Assembly (NCBI GenBank): GCA_965247355.1 | Contig: OZ252011.1 | Span: forward strand, 2,418,001 to 2,482,000 | DNA from: RHLJ01 sp965247355 | Lineage (GTDB): Bacteria; Bacteroidota; Rhodothermia; Balneolales; Balneolaceae | DNA length: 64,000 nucleotides | Reading direction: 5' to 3' | Shown here: positions 6,742 through 16,307 of the stretch, piece by piece | Layout of the letters: each line of letters begins with the position of its first letter | Position numbering within the stretch: position 1 is the stretch's first letter | Translations under genes and position numbers: made by a program | Notes under the pieces: generated by a model | Told to the model about the DNA's origin: nothing | Seen by the model: only the letters and a program-made list of their open reading frames with translations | Database searches by the model: none

Positions 6742-8325
6742 ATGAAAATCTTACTTGTTTATCCTGAAATGCCTGTTACCTGCTGGACCATGGATCAGGA
6801 AATCCAGCTAGGAGGCTATAAAGCTTTATTCCCACCTCTTGGTTTGTTAACAGTTGCCGCCCTTTTGCCTGAAGAATGGGAAAAAAAGCTGATCGACATA
6901 AATGTAGAGCCTCTGAAAGACCAGCATATAAAAGAAGCGGACTATATTTTTATAGGTGGAATGAATGTCCAGGAAGTTTCGATGAGAGAGGTTATAAGCA
7001 GAGCGAAAAGGCTTAATAAGCCTATCGTAGCCGGAGGACCTTTATTGACGCACGAACATGAGCGTTTTCCGGAAATCGATCATTTTATTTTAAATGAAGC
7101 AGAAATAACCCTTCCATTATTCCTTAAAGATTTAGAAGACGGTACCCCAAAAAAAATATATACTACCACCGAATTTGCCGATGTGCATAAAACCCCTCTT
7201 CCACTCTGGCATTTAGCAAAGTTGGATAAATATGCTGCAGCACTGGTTCAATACTCAAGAGGTTGTCCATATATGTGCGACTTTTGTGATGTTACTTCCC
7301 TGTTCGGGAGAAGACCAAGAACAAAAACAGCACTCCAAATTGTTCGTGAACTTGATAGCATACCAAATCTCGACTCCTTCAATATTGTATTTTTTGCTGA
7401 CGACAACCTTATTGGAAACAAAAAACTGGTAAAAGAAGATTTACTTCCGGAACTCAAAACCTGGCAGGATCAGCGGGAGAAAAAAGTTTACTTTACTACT
7501 CAACTTACCATCACATTAGCAGATGATGAAGAGATGATGGATAAAATGCTTCAAGCCGGCTTTGGTACTGTTTTTATAGGTCTGGAGACCCCAGACGAAG
7601 ATACTTTAGCTCTTTGCCGTAAGAAGCAAAATACAAAACGAAATCTTGTAGATAATATCAAATACCTTCAAACCCGGGGATTTGAAGTTATGGCAGGCTT
7701 TATCCTTGGATTCGATAATGACGACGAAGGTGTGTTTGACCGTCAGATAGAATTTATACAGGAAACTGCCATTGTAATGGGGATTATTGGATTACTTAAT
7801 GCCCCTCCCGGGACCGAGCTACATGAAAGAATGCAGAAAGAAAACAGGCTGCTTGATCAAAACTGGTTCTTTGAAGGAGCAACAAATATTATCCCAAAAA
7901 TGGACACAAAAGTACTTATGGATGGGTTTAATCGTACGGTTAATTACCTATACAAAGGAGAAGCTTTCTATAATCGGGTTATAAAGTTTCTGGAGATGTA
8001 TGAAAGACCTGAGATTCATAGAAACTCCAAAAAGGTGATTCCTCCATATATTTTAAAAGCTATCTCCAAAGCGATATATCAATTGGGTATAAAAAGTCAG
8101 GATCGCAAATATTTCTGGAAAACGGTAGGCTGGTGTCTGAAAAATAAACCTTATTTAACGGATTTTGGGGTCCAGTTATATGCAAGAGGACTGCATTTCC
8201 AAAACGTATATGATGATAATGCGCGCAAAGCTGACCGCTTATTGGAAGAAATGAAATTGAGAGAAAAACGAAATCTTTCTATTACAGACAACGAAATCAA
8301 TCAGATTCTGGCAGAGGTTTCTTAA
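6742..8325 (+). CDS. B12-binding domain radical SAM protein (DUF4070 type)
   Basis: The 527-residue protein has an N-terminal cobalamin-binding-like Rossmann domain (about 1-150) and then a radical SAM domain with Cys175, Cys179 and Cys182 (RGCPYMCDFC) ligating a 4Fe-4S cluster. The C-terminal part resembles the DUF4070 extension. The architecture is that of the hopanoid C-2 methylase HpnP and related methyltransferases acting on unactivated carbons. No hopanoid genes are adjacent, so the substrate is unknown. It is followed with no gap by the P1 peptidase gene (stop at 8325, ATG at 8326). Confidence 0.85.
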   Translation: MKILLVYPEMPVTCWTMDQEIQLGGYKALFPPLGLLTVAALLPEEWEKKLIDINVEPLKDQHIKEADYIFIGGMNVQEVSMREVISRAKRLNKPIVAGGPLLTHEHERFPEIDHFILNEAEITLPLFLKDLEDGTPKKIYTTTEFADVHKTPLPLWHLAKLDKYAAALVQYSRGCPYMCDFCDVTSLFGRRPRTKTALQIVRELDSIPNLDSFNIVFFADDNLIGNKKLVKEDLLPELKTWQDQREKKVYFTTQLTITLADDEEMMDKMLQAGFGTVFIGLETPDEDTLALCRKKQNTKRNLVDNIKYLQTRGFEVMAGFILGFDNDDEGVFDRQIEFIQETAIVMGIIGLLNAPPGTELHERMQKENRLLDQNWFFEGATNIIPKMDTKVLMDGFNRTVNYLYKGEAFYNRVIKFLEMYERPEIHRNSKKVIPPYILKAISKAIYQLGIKSQDRKYFWKTVGWCLKNKPYLTDFGVQLYARGLHFQNVYDDNARKADRLLEEMKLREKRNLSITDNEINQILAEVS

Positions 8326-9476
8326 ATGGGAAAAAATTATACCATGAAGTTTTTAACTGGAATAATACTTTTTTCCCTTTGCATTTTTGAAATCTCAAAT
8401 GCTCAGCAACGATCTCGGGCCAGAGATTATGGTATAACACCAGGAATATTAACACCCGGCAAACTCAACGCAATCACTGATGTTGACGGAGTGCTTGTAG
8501 GACACACAACACTGATCGAAGATGAGAATATCAGAACCGGTGTGACTATGATTCTTCCTCATGGAGGAAACCTATTCAGAGACCGCGTACCGGCTGCGGT
8601 ATATGTAGGTAATGGGTTCGGAAAGGCAGTTGGTTTCACACAAATTGAAGAACTGGGAGAAATTGAAACTCCGATTGGTCTTACGAATACTTTGAGTATC
8701 CACACTGTTGCGAATGCAATTACGGATTACAGCCTAAAACTTCCCGGTAATAAAATGTACGCTCAGTGAACCCAACCGTAGGTGAGACTAATGATGGGTA
8801 CTTAAATGACATACGTTCGAGAGCTATTGGCTTCGATCATGTGTATGAAGCTCTCGAAAATGCTTCCTCAGGATTAGTGGAAGAGGGTTCTGTCGGGGCG
8901 GGTACCGGAACCAGGGCTTTAGGATTTAAAGGAGGTATCGGTACTTCATCCCGCATACTTCCAGAAGAATATGGTGGATATACGGTAGGAGTTTTGGTTC
9001 AATCTAATTTTGGCGGTGTCCTTACTATTGACGGAGCTCCTGTTGGTGAAGAACTTGAGAATCACTACTTATCAGATATTGTTCCTTATAATGTAGATGG
9101 CTCCGTCATGATTATTGTAGCTACGGATGCGCCTATTACCTCGCGGAATTTAGAAAGACTTGCCAAGCGGGCTTTTCTTGGAATAAGCAGAGTGGGAGGT
9201 TTTACTTCCAATGGAAGTGGTGATTACATCATTGCATTCTCAACTCATGAATCCGTCCGAAATAATCTGGACGAAAGAAATCCAATCCGTGAAATTTCAG
9301 AATTAGATAATAACAGAATGACTCCCCTCTTTCTGGCAGCAGTAGAAGCTACCGAAGAAGCCATCCTCAACTCTTTATTTATGGCAACCACAGTTTCGGG
9401 GCATCGGGGAATACAAGAAGCCCTTCCTATTGATCAAGTTCTTCCGATTCTGAAAAAGTATTCTGTTATCGACTAA
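8326..9476 (+). pseudogene. P1 family (DmpA/BapA) aminopeptidase, frameshifted
   Basis: Two overlapping frames give one protein. 8326-8769 encodes a signal peptide and the N-terminal third, up to LPGNKMYAQ and a stop. 8766-9476 continues from NPTVGETNDGYLNDI through the conserved GSVGAGTGT and GGIGTSSR segments to the normal end. Homologues read through this point in one frame, and the fit requires a single missing base near 8765. P1 peptidases are self-cleaving Ntn-like hydrolases that release N-terminal or beta-amino residues. The break may be a real mutation or a sequencing error. The GTGA overlap could in principle let the second part be translated separately. Confidence 0.8.
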
Positions 9477-9637
9477 GCCATCCTTTTGTAGCGTTTCTGT
9501 TAGTATTATCCAGATACCTCATATTCAATATGATATAAAGTATCTGTATATCTCAATCAGCCTATATCAAATTTTGAACTCAGAAATCCTCTGATTTCAG
9601 CCTGAAAAATTAATTTTGCATTCAAAGTGGAAAGTTC

Positions 9638-9667
9638 TTGACACATTATGGGAAATTAGGGTACATT
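9638..9667 (+). promoter_or_regulatory. Candidate promoter of the division cluster
   Basis: TTGACA at 9638-9643 is followed 18 bases later by TACATT at 9662-9667, which also partly fits the Bacteroidota -7 element. It overlaps the MraZ boxes and lies about 80 bases before mraZ. Start site not proven. Confidence 0.45.
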
Positions 9668-9693
9668 GTGGAGTGATGTGGGAGACAGTGGGG
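9649..9693 (+). promoter_or_regulatory. MraZ operator: TGGGN boxes in a 10-base period
   Basis: TGGGA (9649), AGGGT (9658), TGGAG (9669), TGGGA (9679) and TGGGG (9689) recur with a near-exact 10-base period and 5-base spacers. This is the known MraZ-binding layout ahead of mraZ in other bacteria. The boxes overlap the candidate promoter, fitting autorepression of the cluster. Confidence 0.8.
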
Positions 9694-9744
9694 ACTTTCT
9701 CTTTTCTGATCAAATTAGCAATCTAAATTCACGTAGCGGGAATC

Positions 9745-10212
9745 GTGTATAGTTTTAAAGGCCAATACGAGCATAGTGTAGATGAGAAAGGACGTATTTC
9801 TTTCCCTGCCAAAATGCGTAAAGTGCTCAGCCCATCCGCACAAGATCGGTTCGTCGTGGTACGTGGATTAGAAGGTTGCCTCTATTTATACCCCGAAAAT
9901 GAATGGCAAAATGTAGAAGACGCCCTGTCTCAGGCCAATAACTTTACCCGCTCTGGTCGCATTGCCAAACGTAATTTCCTCCGCTATGCAGAAGATGTAG
10001 CGCTCGATAAGCAAAATCGTATCGCCATTCCCTCCGACCATTCTGCCTTTGCTGGCATCAGCTCTAAAGCTGTTTTTATTGGGATGGGACAATACATCGA
10101 AATCTGGTCCCCTGAAAAATTAAACGAGGCTGACGAAAACCTCGATCCGGATGCATTTGAAGAAATTTTTGAACAAGTGATGGGAGGCGGCTCACAAACC
10201 GATGCTGATTAA
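9745..10212 (+). CDS. mraZ: Transcriptional regulator MraZ
   Basis: The 155-residue protein has two AbrB-like SpoVT/MraZ repeats, each with a D..GR(I/V)..P core: DEKGRISFPAKMR near residue 13 and LDKQNRIAIPSD near residue 85. It uses a GTG start. MraZ binds direct TGGGN repeats before its own gene and adjusts the dcw cluster; five such boxes are visible upstream. It is the first gene of a co-directional run that ends with ftsZ. Confidence 0.95.
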   Translation: MYSFKGQYEHSVDEKGRISFPAKMRKVLSPSAQDRFVVVRGLEGCLYLYPENEWQNVEDALSQANNFTRSGRIAKRNFLRYAEDVALDKQNRIAIPSDHSAFAGISSKAVFIGMGQYIEIWSPEKLNEADENLDPDAFEEIFEQVMGGGSQTDAD

Positions 10213-11140
10213 TATGACTACATATTATGAGCATATCCCCGTAATGCTTCAGGAATGCATGGATGGTCTGGCCATTCAGCAAGACGGCATTTATATAGAC
10301 GGCACCCTTGGCGGTGGCGGGCATTCCAAAGAAATTTTATCCCACTTAGGAGAGAACGGACAACTTTTTGCTATAGATCAGGATGATGAAGCTATCGCTG
10401 CAGCAGCATCACGAATTGGAGACGATCCCAGATTTAACATATTAAAAGGAAACTTTGGCTACCTGACTACCCTTCTACCTCCCCAAGTACAAGGTCAGGT
10501 AGCCGGAATCCTTTTAGATCTAGGAGTTTCAACCCATCAGATAAAAGAAGCCGAGCGTGGCTTTAGTTTTCAGGAAGATGGTCCTCTGGATATGCGTATG
10601 GGAAACCTTACCGGTGTATCTGCATATCAGGTGGTTAATAATTATGAGTACGAACAGCTACGTGATGTAATTTTCCATTATGGAGAAGAAAGAGCTAGTC
10701 GACAGATTGCAAAAGCTATAATCAATGCGCGTCCGATTGAAACAACCGGAGAGCTTAAAGCTGCTGTGGCTGAAGTAATCAAAGGAAAGTTCCAGGTAAA
10801 ATCACTGGCACGTGTTTTTCAGGGAATCCGAATTGAAGTAAACCGTGAGCTGGAAATGCTAAAGGATGTACTTACTCAATCACTTGAGGTTCTTAAACCT
10901 GGTGGGCGATTGGTTGTTATGTCCTATCACTCTCTTGAAGACCGCATTGTTAAACGATTTTTTAAAGCAGGTAATTTAGAAGGCAAGCTTGATAAAGATT
11001 TTTACGGAAACGTCATTTCCCCACTTCAACCGATAAACCGACAGGTTATCACCCCTTCTGAAGATGAGGTTTCCAAAAACCCCGCAGCCCGAAGCGCTAA
11101 ACTCCGGGTCGCAGAAAAAACCAACGGAGGCGGTTCATGA
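10202..11140 (+). CDS. rsmH: 16S rRNA (cytosine-1402 N4)-methyltransferase RsmH
   Basis: The protein (312 residues from this ATG, 308 from the alternative ATG at 10214) matches RsmH/MraW. It shows the SAM-binding DGTLGGGGHS motif, LLDLGVSTHQ, the ERGFSFQEDGPLDMRM stretch and SYHSLEDRIVKRFF. It methylates C1402 of 16S rRNA. The first ATG overlaps mraZ by 11 bases; the second follows the mraZ stop by one base and gives the more usual N terminus MTTYYEHIPVM. The start is therefore uncertain. Confidence 0.95.
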   Translation: MLINMTTYYEHIPVMLQECMDGLAIQQDGIYIDGTLGGGGHSKEILSHLGENGQLFAIDQDDEAIAAAASRIGDDPRFNILKGNFGYLTTLLPPQVQGQVAGILLDLGVSTHQIKEAERGFSFQEDGPLDMRMGNLTGVSAYQVVNNYEYEQLRDVIFHYGEERASRQIAKAIINARPIETTGELKAAVAEVIKGKFQVKSLARVFQGIRIEVNRELEMLKDVLTQSLEVLKPGGRLVVMSYHSLEDRIVKRFFKAGNLEGKLDKDFYGNVISPLQPINRQVITPSEDEVSKNPAARSAKLRVAEKTNGGGS

Positions 11141-11553
11141 TGGTTCAATCCCCGCTTAAGCGCCAACAAGTGAAGCCAAACCTCCGAAAAGTCCCTAAAC
11201 CTGACATAACACCCTCACCCCCTTTAGCCAAAAAGGCCAGAGGAAAAAAAGTCAGCAAGGCTTCATCCGGAAGTATTGGTTTCCCAAAAATCAAACCCGG
11301 AAAAGTAATCCTTGCTGCAATCATTATAGGGGTGTTTGGTTTTGCCTACTTAACTCATGTTTTTGCCACGCAAAAGCTGTTACAGGAAGTGCAAGCTTTA
11401 GAGCAGGAATACAATAAAGCCCGTCAAATGCATGATGAATTAAAGCTGAGGTACGACCGAATGGTTGGACCTGCTGAGATTTATCAAAAAGCAAAAGAGC
11501 AGGGCTTCATAAATGGCGGCCCGGTCGACAAAGTAATCACCGTTAAAGAATGA
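11137..11553 (+). CDS. ftsL: FtsL-like cell division protein
   Basis: This 138-residue bitopic protein has a basic cytoplasmic region rich in Lys and Pro (about 1-55), one membrane segment (about 57-78) and a periplasmic coiled coil (about 80-120). Sequence is weakly conserved in this family, so the call rests on topology and on position between rsmH and the division transpeptidase, where ftsL always lies. It overlaps both neighbours by four bases. In the divisome it would pair with FtsQ/DivIB and a DivIC-like protein. Confidence 0.8.
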   Translation: MMVQSPLKRQQVKPNLRKVPKPDITPSPPLAKKARGKKVSKASSGSIGFPKIKPGKVILAAIIIGVFGFAYLTHVFATQKLLQEVQALEQEYNKARQMHDELKLRYDRMVGPAEIYQKAKEQGFINGGPVDKVITVKE

Positions 11554-13712
11554 TTGAGCACAGAACCGCCATATTAAGCCGGATGTTCATCGTACTTGGA
11601 TTACTTTTCCTCTTACCATGTGCATTAGCCTTTCAGCTATTTCGCATTAACTATGTGGAAGGTGAAGGGTTACGCGAACTTTGGAGCCAGCAAGCTATTG
11701 ATTATATCCCAATCCCTGCTCAGCGTGGGAATATCTATGATCAAAACGGAACGTTGCTAGCAACTAATGCAACCGATTACCAAATCGCACTCGATCCAAA
11801 AATTAAAGGACTCACCCGCGATCAGATAATTCAGCTAACCAGAAAAATGGCTGAAGTAACTGATCAAACTGCCTCTTATTACCTCGATAAGATCGACTCT
11901 GCACCTTCCCGCTCCCGTTATGTAGTTCTAGGTAAGAACCTTTCCGGAATTGCAAAGGACGAAATAAAAGCTCTTGGAATTAAAGGAGTGATTGTTGAAG
12001 AGAACTTCCGAAGAAAATATACTTTTGGAACACTCGCGGCTCATTCACTTGGTTTCGTGAATCATAATATGAATGGACGAACTGGCATTGAGTCATTCTA
12101 CAACACAGAACTTAAAGGAGAAGACGGAGTTCGTCAGGTTCGTAAAGATCCTTTCAACAGAGTTTTTGAGTATGTTGGAGCCCCAAAAAAGTTGCCACAG
12201 GATGGATATTCACTTCATACTACTATTGATGCCTACATCCAGGCTATTCTGGAAGACGAATTAAAAACCGGAGTTGAAAAACATCAGGCTAATTATGGAA
12301 CCGGTATTATTCTGGATCCTAAAACGGGCGCCATCAAAGCGCTGGCTAACTATCCTACCTTCGATCCTAACTTTCCAGGTAATGAAGATGATATCAACCG
12401 ACGTAACTTCGCTGTTTCTGATATGGTTGAGCCTGGCTCCACTTTTAAGCTTGTAACTGCTATTGCAGCTGTAGAACAACGTAAAGTTGATTTCGAAGAA
12501 ATTTTTGAAACCCCTGAAAGTGGCGAAGTAGTCATTCATGGCTTAACCCTCCGGGATCATGACCCACTTGGTAATATGGATTTTGCCAGCGTGATGAGAC
12601 AATCTTCGAATGTAGCAACGGCCGAAATAGCTATGCGCCTGGATAAAGATAAGTTTTATCAATATGCCAGAAATATGGGCTTTGGAACTCCTACTTATGT
12701 AGACATTGCCGGAGAAGAAAGTGGAAGAATGGCAAAACCATATGAATGGAGTTTGGTAAGTCTTCCGTGGATGTCTCACGGGTATGAGCTCCTTGCAACT
12801 CCTATTCAGGTCGCTCAGGCCTATGCAGCTTTTGCCAATGATGGGATGATGATGAGACCTTATATGGTCGAGCGAGTCGAAGACAAGCAGGGAAATATTA
12901 TCAGCGAACATGATCCAATTGAAATACGCAGAATTGCTAAGAAAAAAACATTGGATTCACTACTCCCTGTTTTTGAAAGTGTGGTTTCTGATTCGGGTAC
13001 AGGAGAGTTTGCTCAGGTTGAGGGATTACGCATTGCAGGTAAAACAGGAACGGCAAAAAAAGTAGTTAACGGTCGCTATACCAATAATTACAGAGGTTCT
13101 TTTGTAGGATTCTTTCCGGTTGAAGATCCAAAATATGTTTGTCTCATTCTTTTGGATGAGCCCAAACCAGTAGGTTACGGTGGTTATACTGCAGGACCTA
13201 TTTTCCGACAAGTGGCAACCCGGATTGCAGGGTTAGACAGCGATTTACAGCGTGATTTCAATATAGAAAATTCCGAATCTGACTTATTTGCCTTTACTCC
13301 TTATGTAGAAGGATTACCAGTTCATCAAGCCGAAAAAATTCTATCGGAATTAAATATTGAATTCAAAACATCGGGTAAAGATGGAATTGTGTTATCTCAG
13401 GAACCAGTAGCCGGAACAGAACTAATAGCTGGACAAGAAATTTTACTAACTCTTTCGGAAACCTATACTCCGATTGATAGTGCAAGCATAAAAGAAGGTC
13501 TTGCAGAAATTCCGAATTTGAAAGGTATGAGCATGCGAAGTGCATCAAACCTACTTACCTCACTTGGATTAAAATCTACCATGATTGGATCCGGAACCGT
13601 ATTCGCACAATTCCCAAAATCCGGTGAATTGATGAGAAAAGGAAGTGAAGTCACAATTAGAGGAAAAGCCAAGTCGCTTGAAATTATAACTGAAGCCCGG
13701 AGAGATAAATAA
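11550..13712 (+). CDS. ftsI: Division transpeptidase (PBP3/SpoVD-like) with PASTA domains
   Basis: The 720-residue class B penicillin-binding protein has an N-terminal membrane anchor, a dimerisation domain and a transpeptidase domain. Catalytic motifs are Ser297-T-F-Lys300, Ser352-S-N354 and Lys498-T-G-T. Two PASTA repeats follow at about 585-645 and 650-712, which is longer than E. coli FtsI and like Gram-positive SpoVD/PBP2x. It cross-links septal peptidoglycan on the outer face of the inner membrane, with FtsW as its polymerase partner. It overlaps ftsL by four bases. Confidence 0.96.
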   Translation: MIEHRTAILSRMFIVLGLLFLLPCALAFQLFRINYVEGEGLRELWSQQAIDYIPIPAQRGNIYDQNGTLLATNATDYQIALDPKIKGLTRDQIIQLTRKMAEVTDQTASYYLDKIDSAPSRSRYVVLGKNLSGIAKDEIKALGIKGVIVEENFRRKYTFGTLAAHSLGFVNHNMNGRTGIESFYNTELKGEDGVRQVRKDPFNRVFEYVGAPKKLPQDGYSLHTTIDAYIQAILEDELKTGVEKHQANYGTGIILDPKTGAIKALANYPTFDPNFPGNEDDINRRNFAVSDMVEPGSTFKLVTAIAAVEQRKVDFEEIFETPESGEVVIHGLTLRDHDPLGNMDFASVMRQSSNVATAEIAMRLDKDKFYQYARNMGFGTPTYVDIAGEESGRMAKPYEWSLVSLPWMSHGYELLATPIQVAQAYAAFANDGMMMRPYMVERVEDKQGNIISEHDPIEIRRIAKKKTLDSLLPVFESVVSDSGTGEFAQVEGLRIAGKTGTAKKVVNGRYTNNYRGSFVGFFPVEDPKYVCLILLDEPKPVGYGGYTAGPIFRQVATRIAGLDSDLQRDFNIENSESDLFAFTPYVEGLPVHQAEKILSELNIEFKTSGKDGIVLSQEPVAGTELIAGQEILLTLSETYTPIDSASIKEGLAEIPNLKGMSMRSASNLLTSLGLKSTMIGSGTVFAQFPKSGELMRKGSEVTIRGKAKSLEIITEARRDK

Positions 13713-13713
13713 G

Positions 13714-15171
13714 TTGTATATCAAGGAACTTATAGAGTTAGTTAATCCACTACATGTTTCCAGAACGAAGCCTGAGGAAGATTTACATTCTATTGTACAG
13801 AACTCTCGTCAGGTTACTGAAAATTCTGTGTTCATCGCTATTAAGGGACATGAAGTAGACGGACACATGTTTTTGGAAGACGCTATCTCGCGCGGTGCTA
13901 AGGTTTTAATTACCGAAGAGAGTTATTACACGGATGCAGAAGGCGTTTGCGTGATGGAAGTGGAAAATACCAGAATCTTACTTGGTAAATTAGCTCAAGC
14001 TTTCGAAGATAATCCTGCTAAAAGCCTGAAAATTGTCGGGATTACCGGAACAAATGGTAAAACGACCACAGCCACACTGGTCCATCAGGTTCTATCATCA
14101 CTTGGTAAAAAAGCTTCGTTACTAGGCACGGTTTCAAAAAAGATCTTGGAAGAAGAGCTGGATAGTGCACTTACTACTTCAGACCCTATCGAACTTGCAA
14201 ATGACATGAAAAAGATGGTTGAAGCCGGTTCAGAATATTTGGCCATGGAGGTTTCTTCTCATGCGCTTGTTCAATCACGTGTTTCAGGTTTTGATTTCAA
14301 AGTGGCTGCATTTACAAACCTGAGCCACGATCATCTGGACTATCATGTAACAATAGATGAATATGCAAAAGCAAAGAAAATTCTTTTTGATGGGCTTCCT
14401 TCTTCATCAACTGCAGTAATTAATACCGATGATCAGTATGGTGCTTTTATGCTGGCTGATTGTAAAGCTAAGAGTACGCTGCTTTCATTTGGTACTGATC
14501 AAAACTACATCCAGTCTAATACATCAGACGGTTTAACTTTGGTAGTTGATGGGACTTTGATCAACTCACCTTTAATCGGAGAGTTCAACGCATATAATGT
14601 GGCTCAGGCATTTCTTATTTGCAAGTCACTTGGATTAAAAGCTGATTCTATTGCAACATCGTTAAATAATGCAACCGGTGCGGCAGGAAGAATGCAAAAG
14701 GTTGGGCTTGATTCGGCCCCTCTTGTTATTGTGGATTATGCTCATACTCCTGATGCGCTGAAAAATGTACTTTCGACCTTAAAGCAGGTAAAAGAATCTT
14801 CCCAAAAACTGATCGTAGTTTTTGGAGCCGGAGGGGATCGGGACACTTCTAAACGTCCTGAAATGGCAAAGACAGCAGAGGAGTATGCAGATAAGATTTT
14901 TGTAACTAGTGATAATCCTCGTTTTGAAAATCCAGACAAGATTATTGAAGACATTCTAAACGGGTTTAGCAACAAAGAAAACGTAACTAGTATTAGCAAT
15001 CGGAAAGATGCTATCAAGCAAGCTATTGCAGCTGCAAATCAAAACGATATCGTACTGATTGCCGGAAAAGGCCACGAAGATTACCAGGATGTAGAAGGTA
15101 CTAAGCATCCTTTCGATGACCGCTTGATTGCAAGAGACGCCCTTGAACTTTATGTAAAGGGAGGAGTCTGA
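13714..15171 (+). CDS. murE: UDP-MurNAc-tripeptide synthetase MurE
   Basis: The 485-residue ligase has the ATP loop GTNGKTTT near residue 112 and the substrate motif D400-N-P-R403. DNPR marks enzymes that add meso-diaminopimelate rather than lysine, so the peptidoglycan is predicted to be of the DAP type. It starts with TTG, one base after the ftsI stop. In many clusters murF comes next, but here mraY follows directly. Confidence 0.96.
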   Translation: MYIKELIELVNPLHVSRTKPEEDLHSIVQNSRQVTENSVFIAIKGHEVDGHMFLEDAISRGAKVLITEESYYTDAEGVCVMEVENTRILLGKLAQAFEDNPAKSLKIVGITGTNGKTTTATLVHQVLSSLGKKASLLGTVSKKILEEELDSALTTSDPIELANDMKKMVEAGSEYLAMEVSSHALVQSRVSGFDFKVAAFTNLSHDHLDYHVTIDEYAKAKKILFDGLPSSSTAVINTDDQYGAFMLADCKAKSTLLSFGTDQNYIQSNTSDGLTLVVDGTLINSPLIGEFNAYNVAQAFLICKSLGLKADSIATSLNNATGAAGRMQKVGLDSAPLVIVDYAHTPDALKNVLSTLKQVKESSQKLIVVFGAGGDRDTSKRPEMAKTAEEYADKIFVTSDNPRFENPDKIIEDILNGFSNKENVTSISNRKDAIKQAIAAANQNDIVLIAGKGHEDYQDVEGTKHPFDDRLIARDALELYVKGGV

Positions 15172-16307
15172 TGTTATACGAACTATTTGCCTGGCTTGAA
15201 ACTACCTATGAATTTCCCGGCGCATCGGCGATGGAGTTTATTTCTACCCGAACCGGTCTGGCAGCGGTTACTTCGCTGATTATCAGCCTGATTATTGGTC
15301 GGCGAATTATCAAATGGCTAAGCAAAATGCAGTTGGGTGAAGTAATCCGGGATGATGTCGGACTCGATCATCATGCAAGCAAGAAAGGCACACCTTCAAT
15401 GGGTGGAGTTATAATTTTACTGGCTACGCTTATCCCTACCCTGCTTTTCGTAAAAATGGACAGCATTTATGGCTGGTTAATTTTCTTTGTGATGTTATCT
15501 CTGGGCATTGTTGGATTTATTGATGATTACATCAAAGTAGTAAAGAAAGATAAAAGCGGGCTGGCAGGGCGATTTAAAGTAGCCGGGCAGGTTACCGTAG
15601 GTTTGATTTTGGGTTCTGTGCTTTATTTCCATTCAGATTTTGAGCTTTTCAATACGCTTTCTACCGTTCCTTTTGCCAAGGATTTAAATATCGATTATGC
15701 ATTCTTTGGTGAACAATGGGGCTGGGTGATTTACCTTCCCGTTTCTGTATTTATTATCACCGCTGTAAGTAATGCTACCAATTTAACTGACGGACTTGAT
15801 GGCCTCGCCTCTGGTGTTTCTGCAATCTGTGGGTTTGTATTCGCAATTTTTGCTTATGTATCCGGCCGAGTGGATTTCTCCGGCTTCCTCGACATTATGT
15901 ACCTGCCTGGTGCTGGTGAGCTTACTATTTTCTGTGCTTCTTTGATTGGTGCCTGCATGGGATTTCTCTGGTATAACACGAATCCTGCTTCTGTATTTAT
16001 GGGCGATACCGGTTCACTGGCAATCGGTGGGGCATTTGGTGCTTTGGCTTTGATGCTGCACAAAGAACTCCTGCTTCCATTCATTTGCGGAGTTTTCTTC
16101 TTTGAAACACTCTCTGTGATTATTCAAACCACGTATTTCAAGTATACCAAGCGAAAATATGGAGAAGGACGTCGGGTATTTTTAATGACTCCTATCCACC
16201 ATCACTTTGAAAAGAAAGGTTGGTCTGAACAGAAAATTGTAGTTCGGTTCTGGATTATTACCATCCTTCTGGCACTTATTAGTTTACTAACCCTCAAAAT
16301 CCGATGA
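15171..16307 (+). CDS. mraY: Phospho-N-acetylmuramoyl-pentapeptide transferase MraY
   Basis: This 378-residue polytopic membrane enzyme shows the conserved DDYIKV, NLTDGLDGLA, GDTGSLAIGG and PIHHHFE motifs. It transfers phospho-MurNAc-pentapeptide to undecaprenyl phosphate to form lipid I. Its ATG shares one base with the murE stop, and its stop overlaps the murD start by four bases, so translation is probably coupled across the run. Confidence 0.97.
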   Translation: MLYELFAWLETTYEFPGASAMEFISTRTGLAAVTSLIISLIIGRRIIKWLSKMQLGEVIRDDVGLDHHASKKGTPSMGGVIILLATLIPTLLFVKMDSIYGWLIFFVMLSLGIVGFIDDYIKVVKKDKSGLAGRFKVAGQVTVGLILGSVLYFHSDFELFNTLSTVPFAKDLNIDYAFFGEQWGWVIYLPVSVFIITAVSNATNLTDGLDGLASGVSAICGFVFAIFAYVSGRVDFSGFLDIMYLPGAGELTIFCASLIGACMGFLWYNTNPASVFMGDTGSLAIGGAFGALALMLHKELLLPFICGVFFFETLSVIIQTTYFKYTKRKYGEGRRVFLMTPIHHHFEKKGWSEQKIVVRFWIITILLALISLLTLKIR

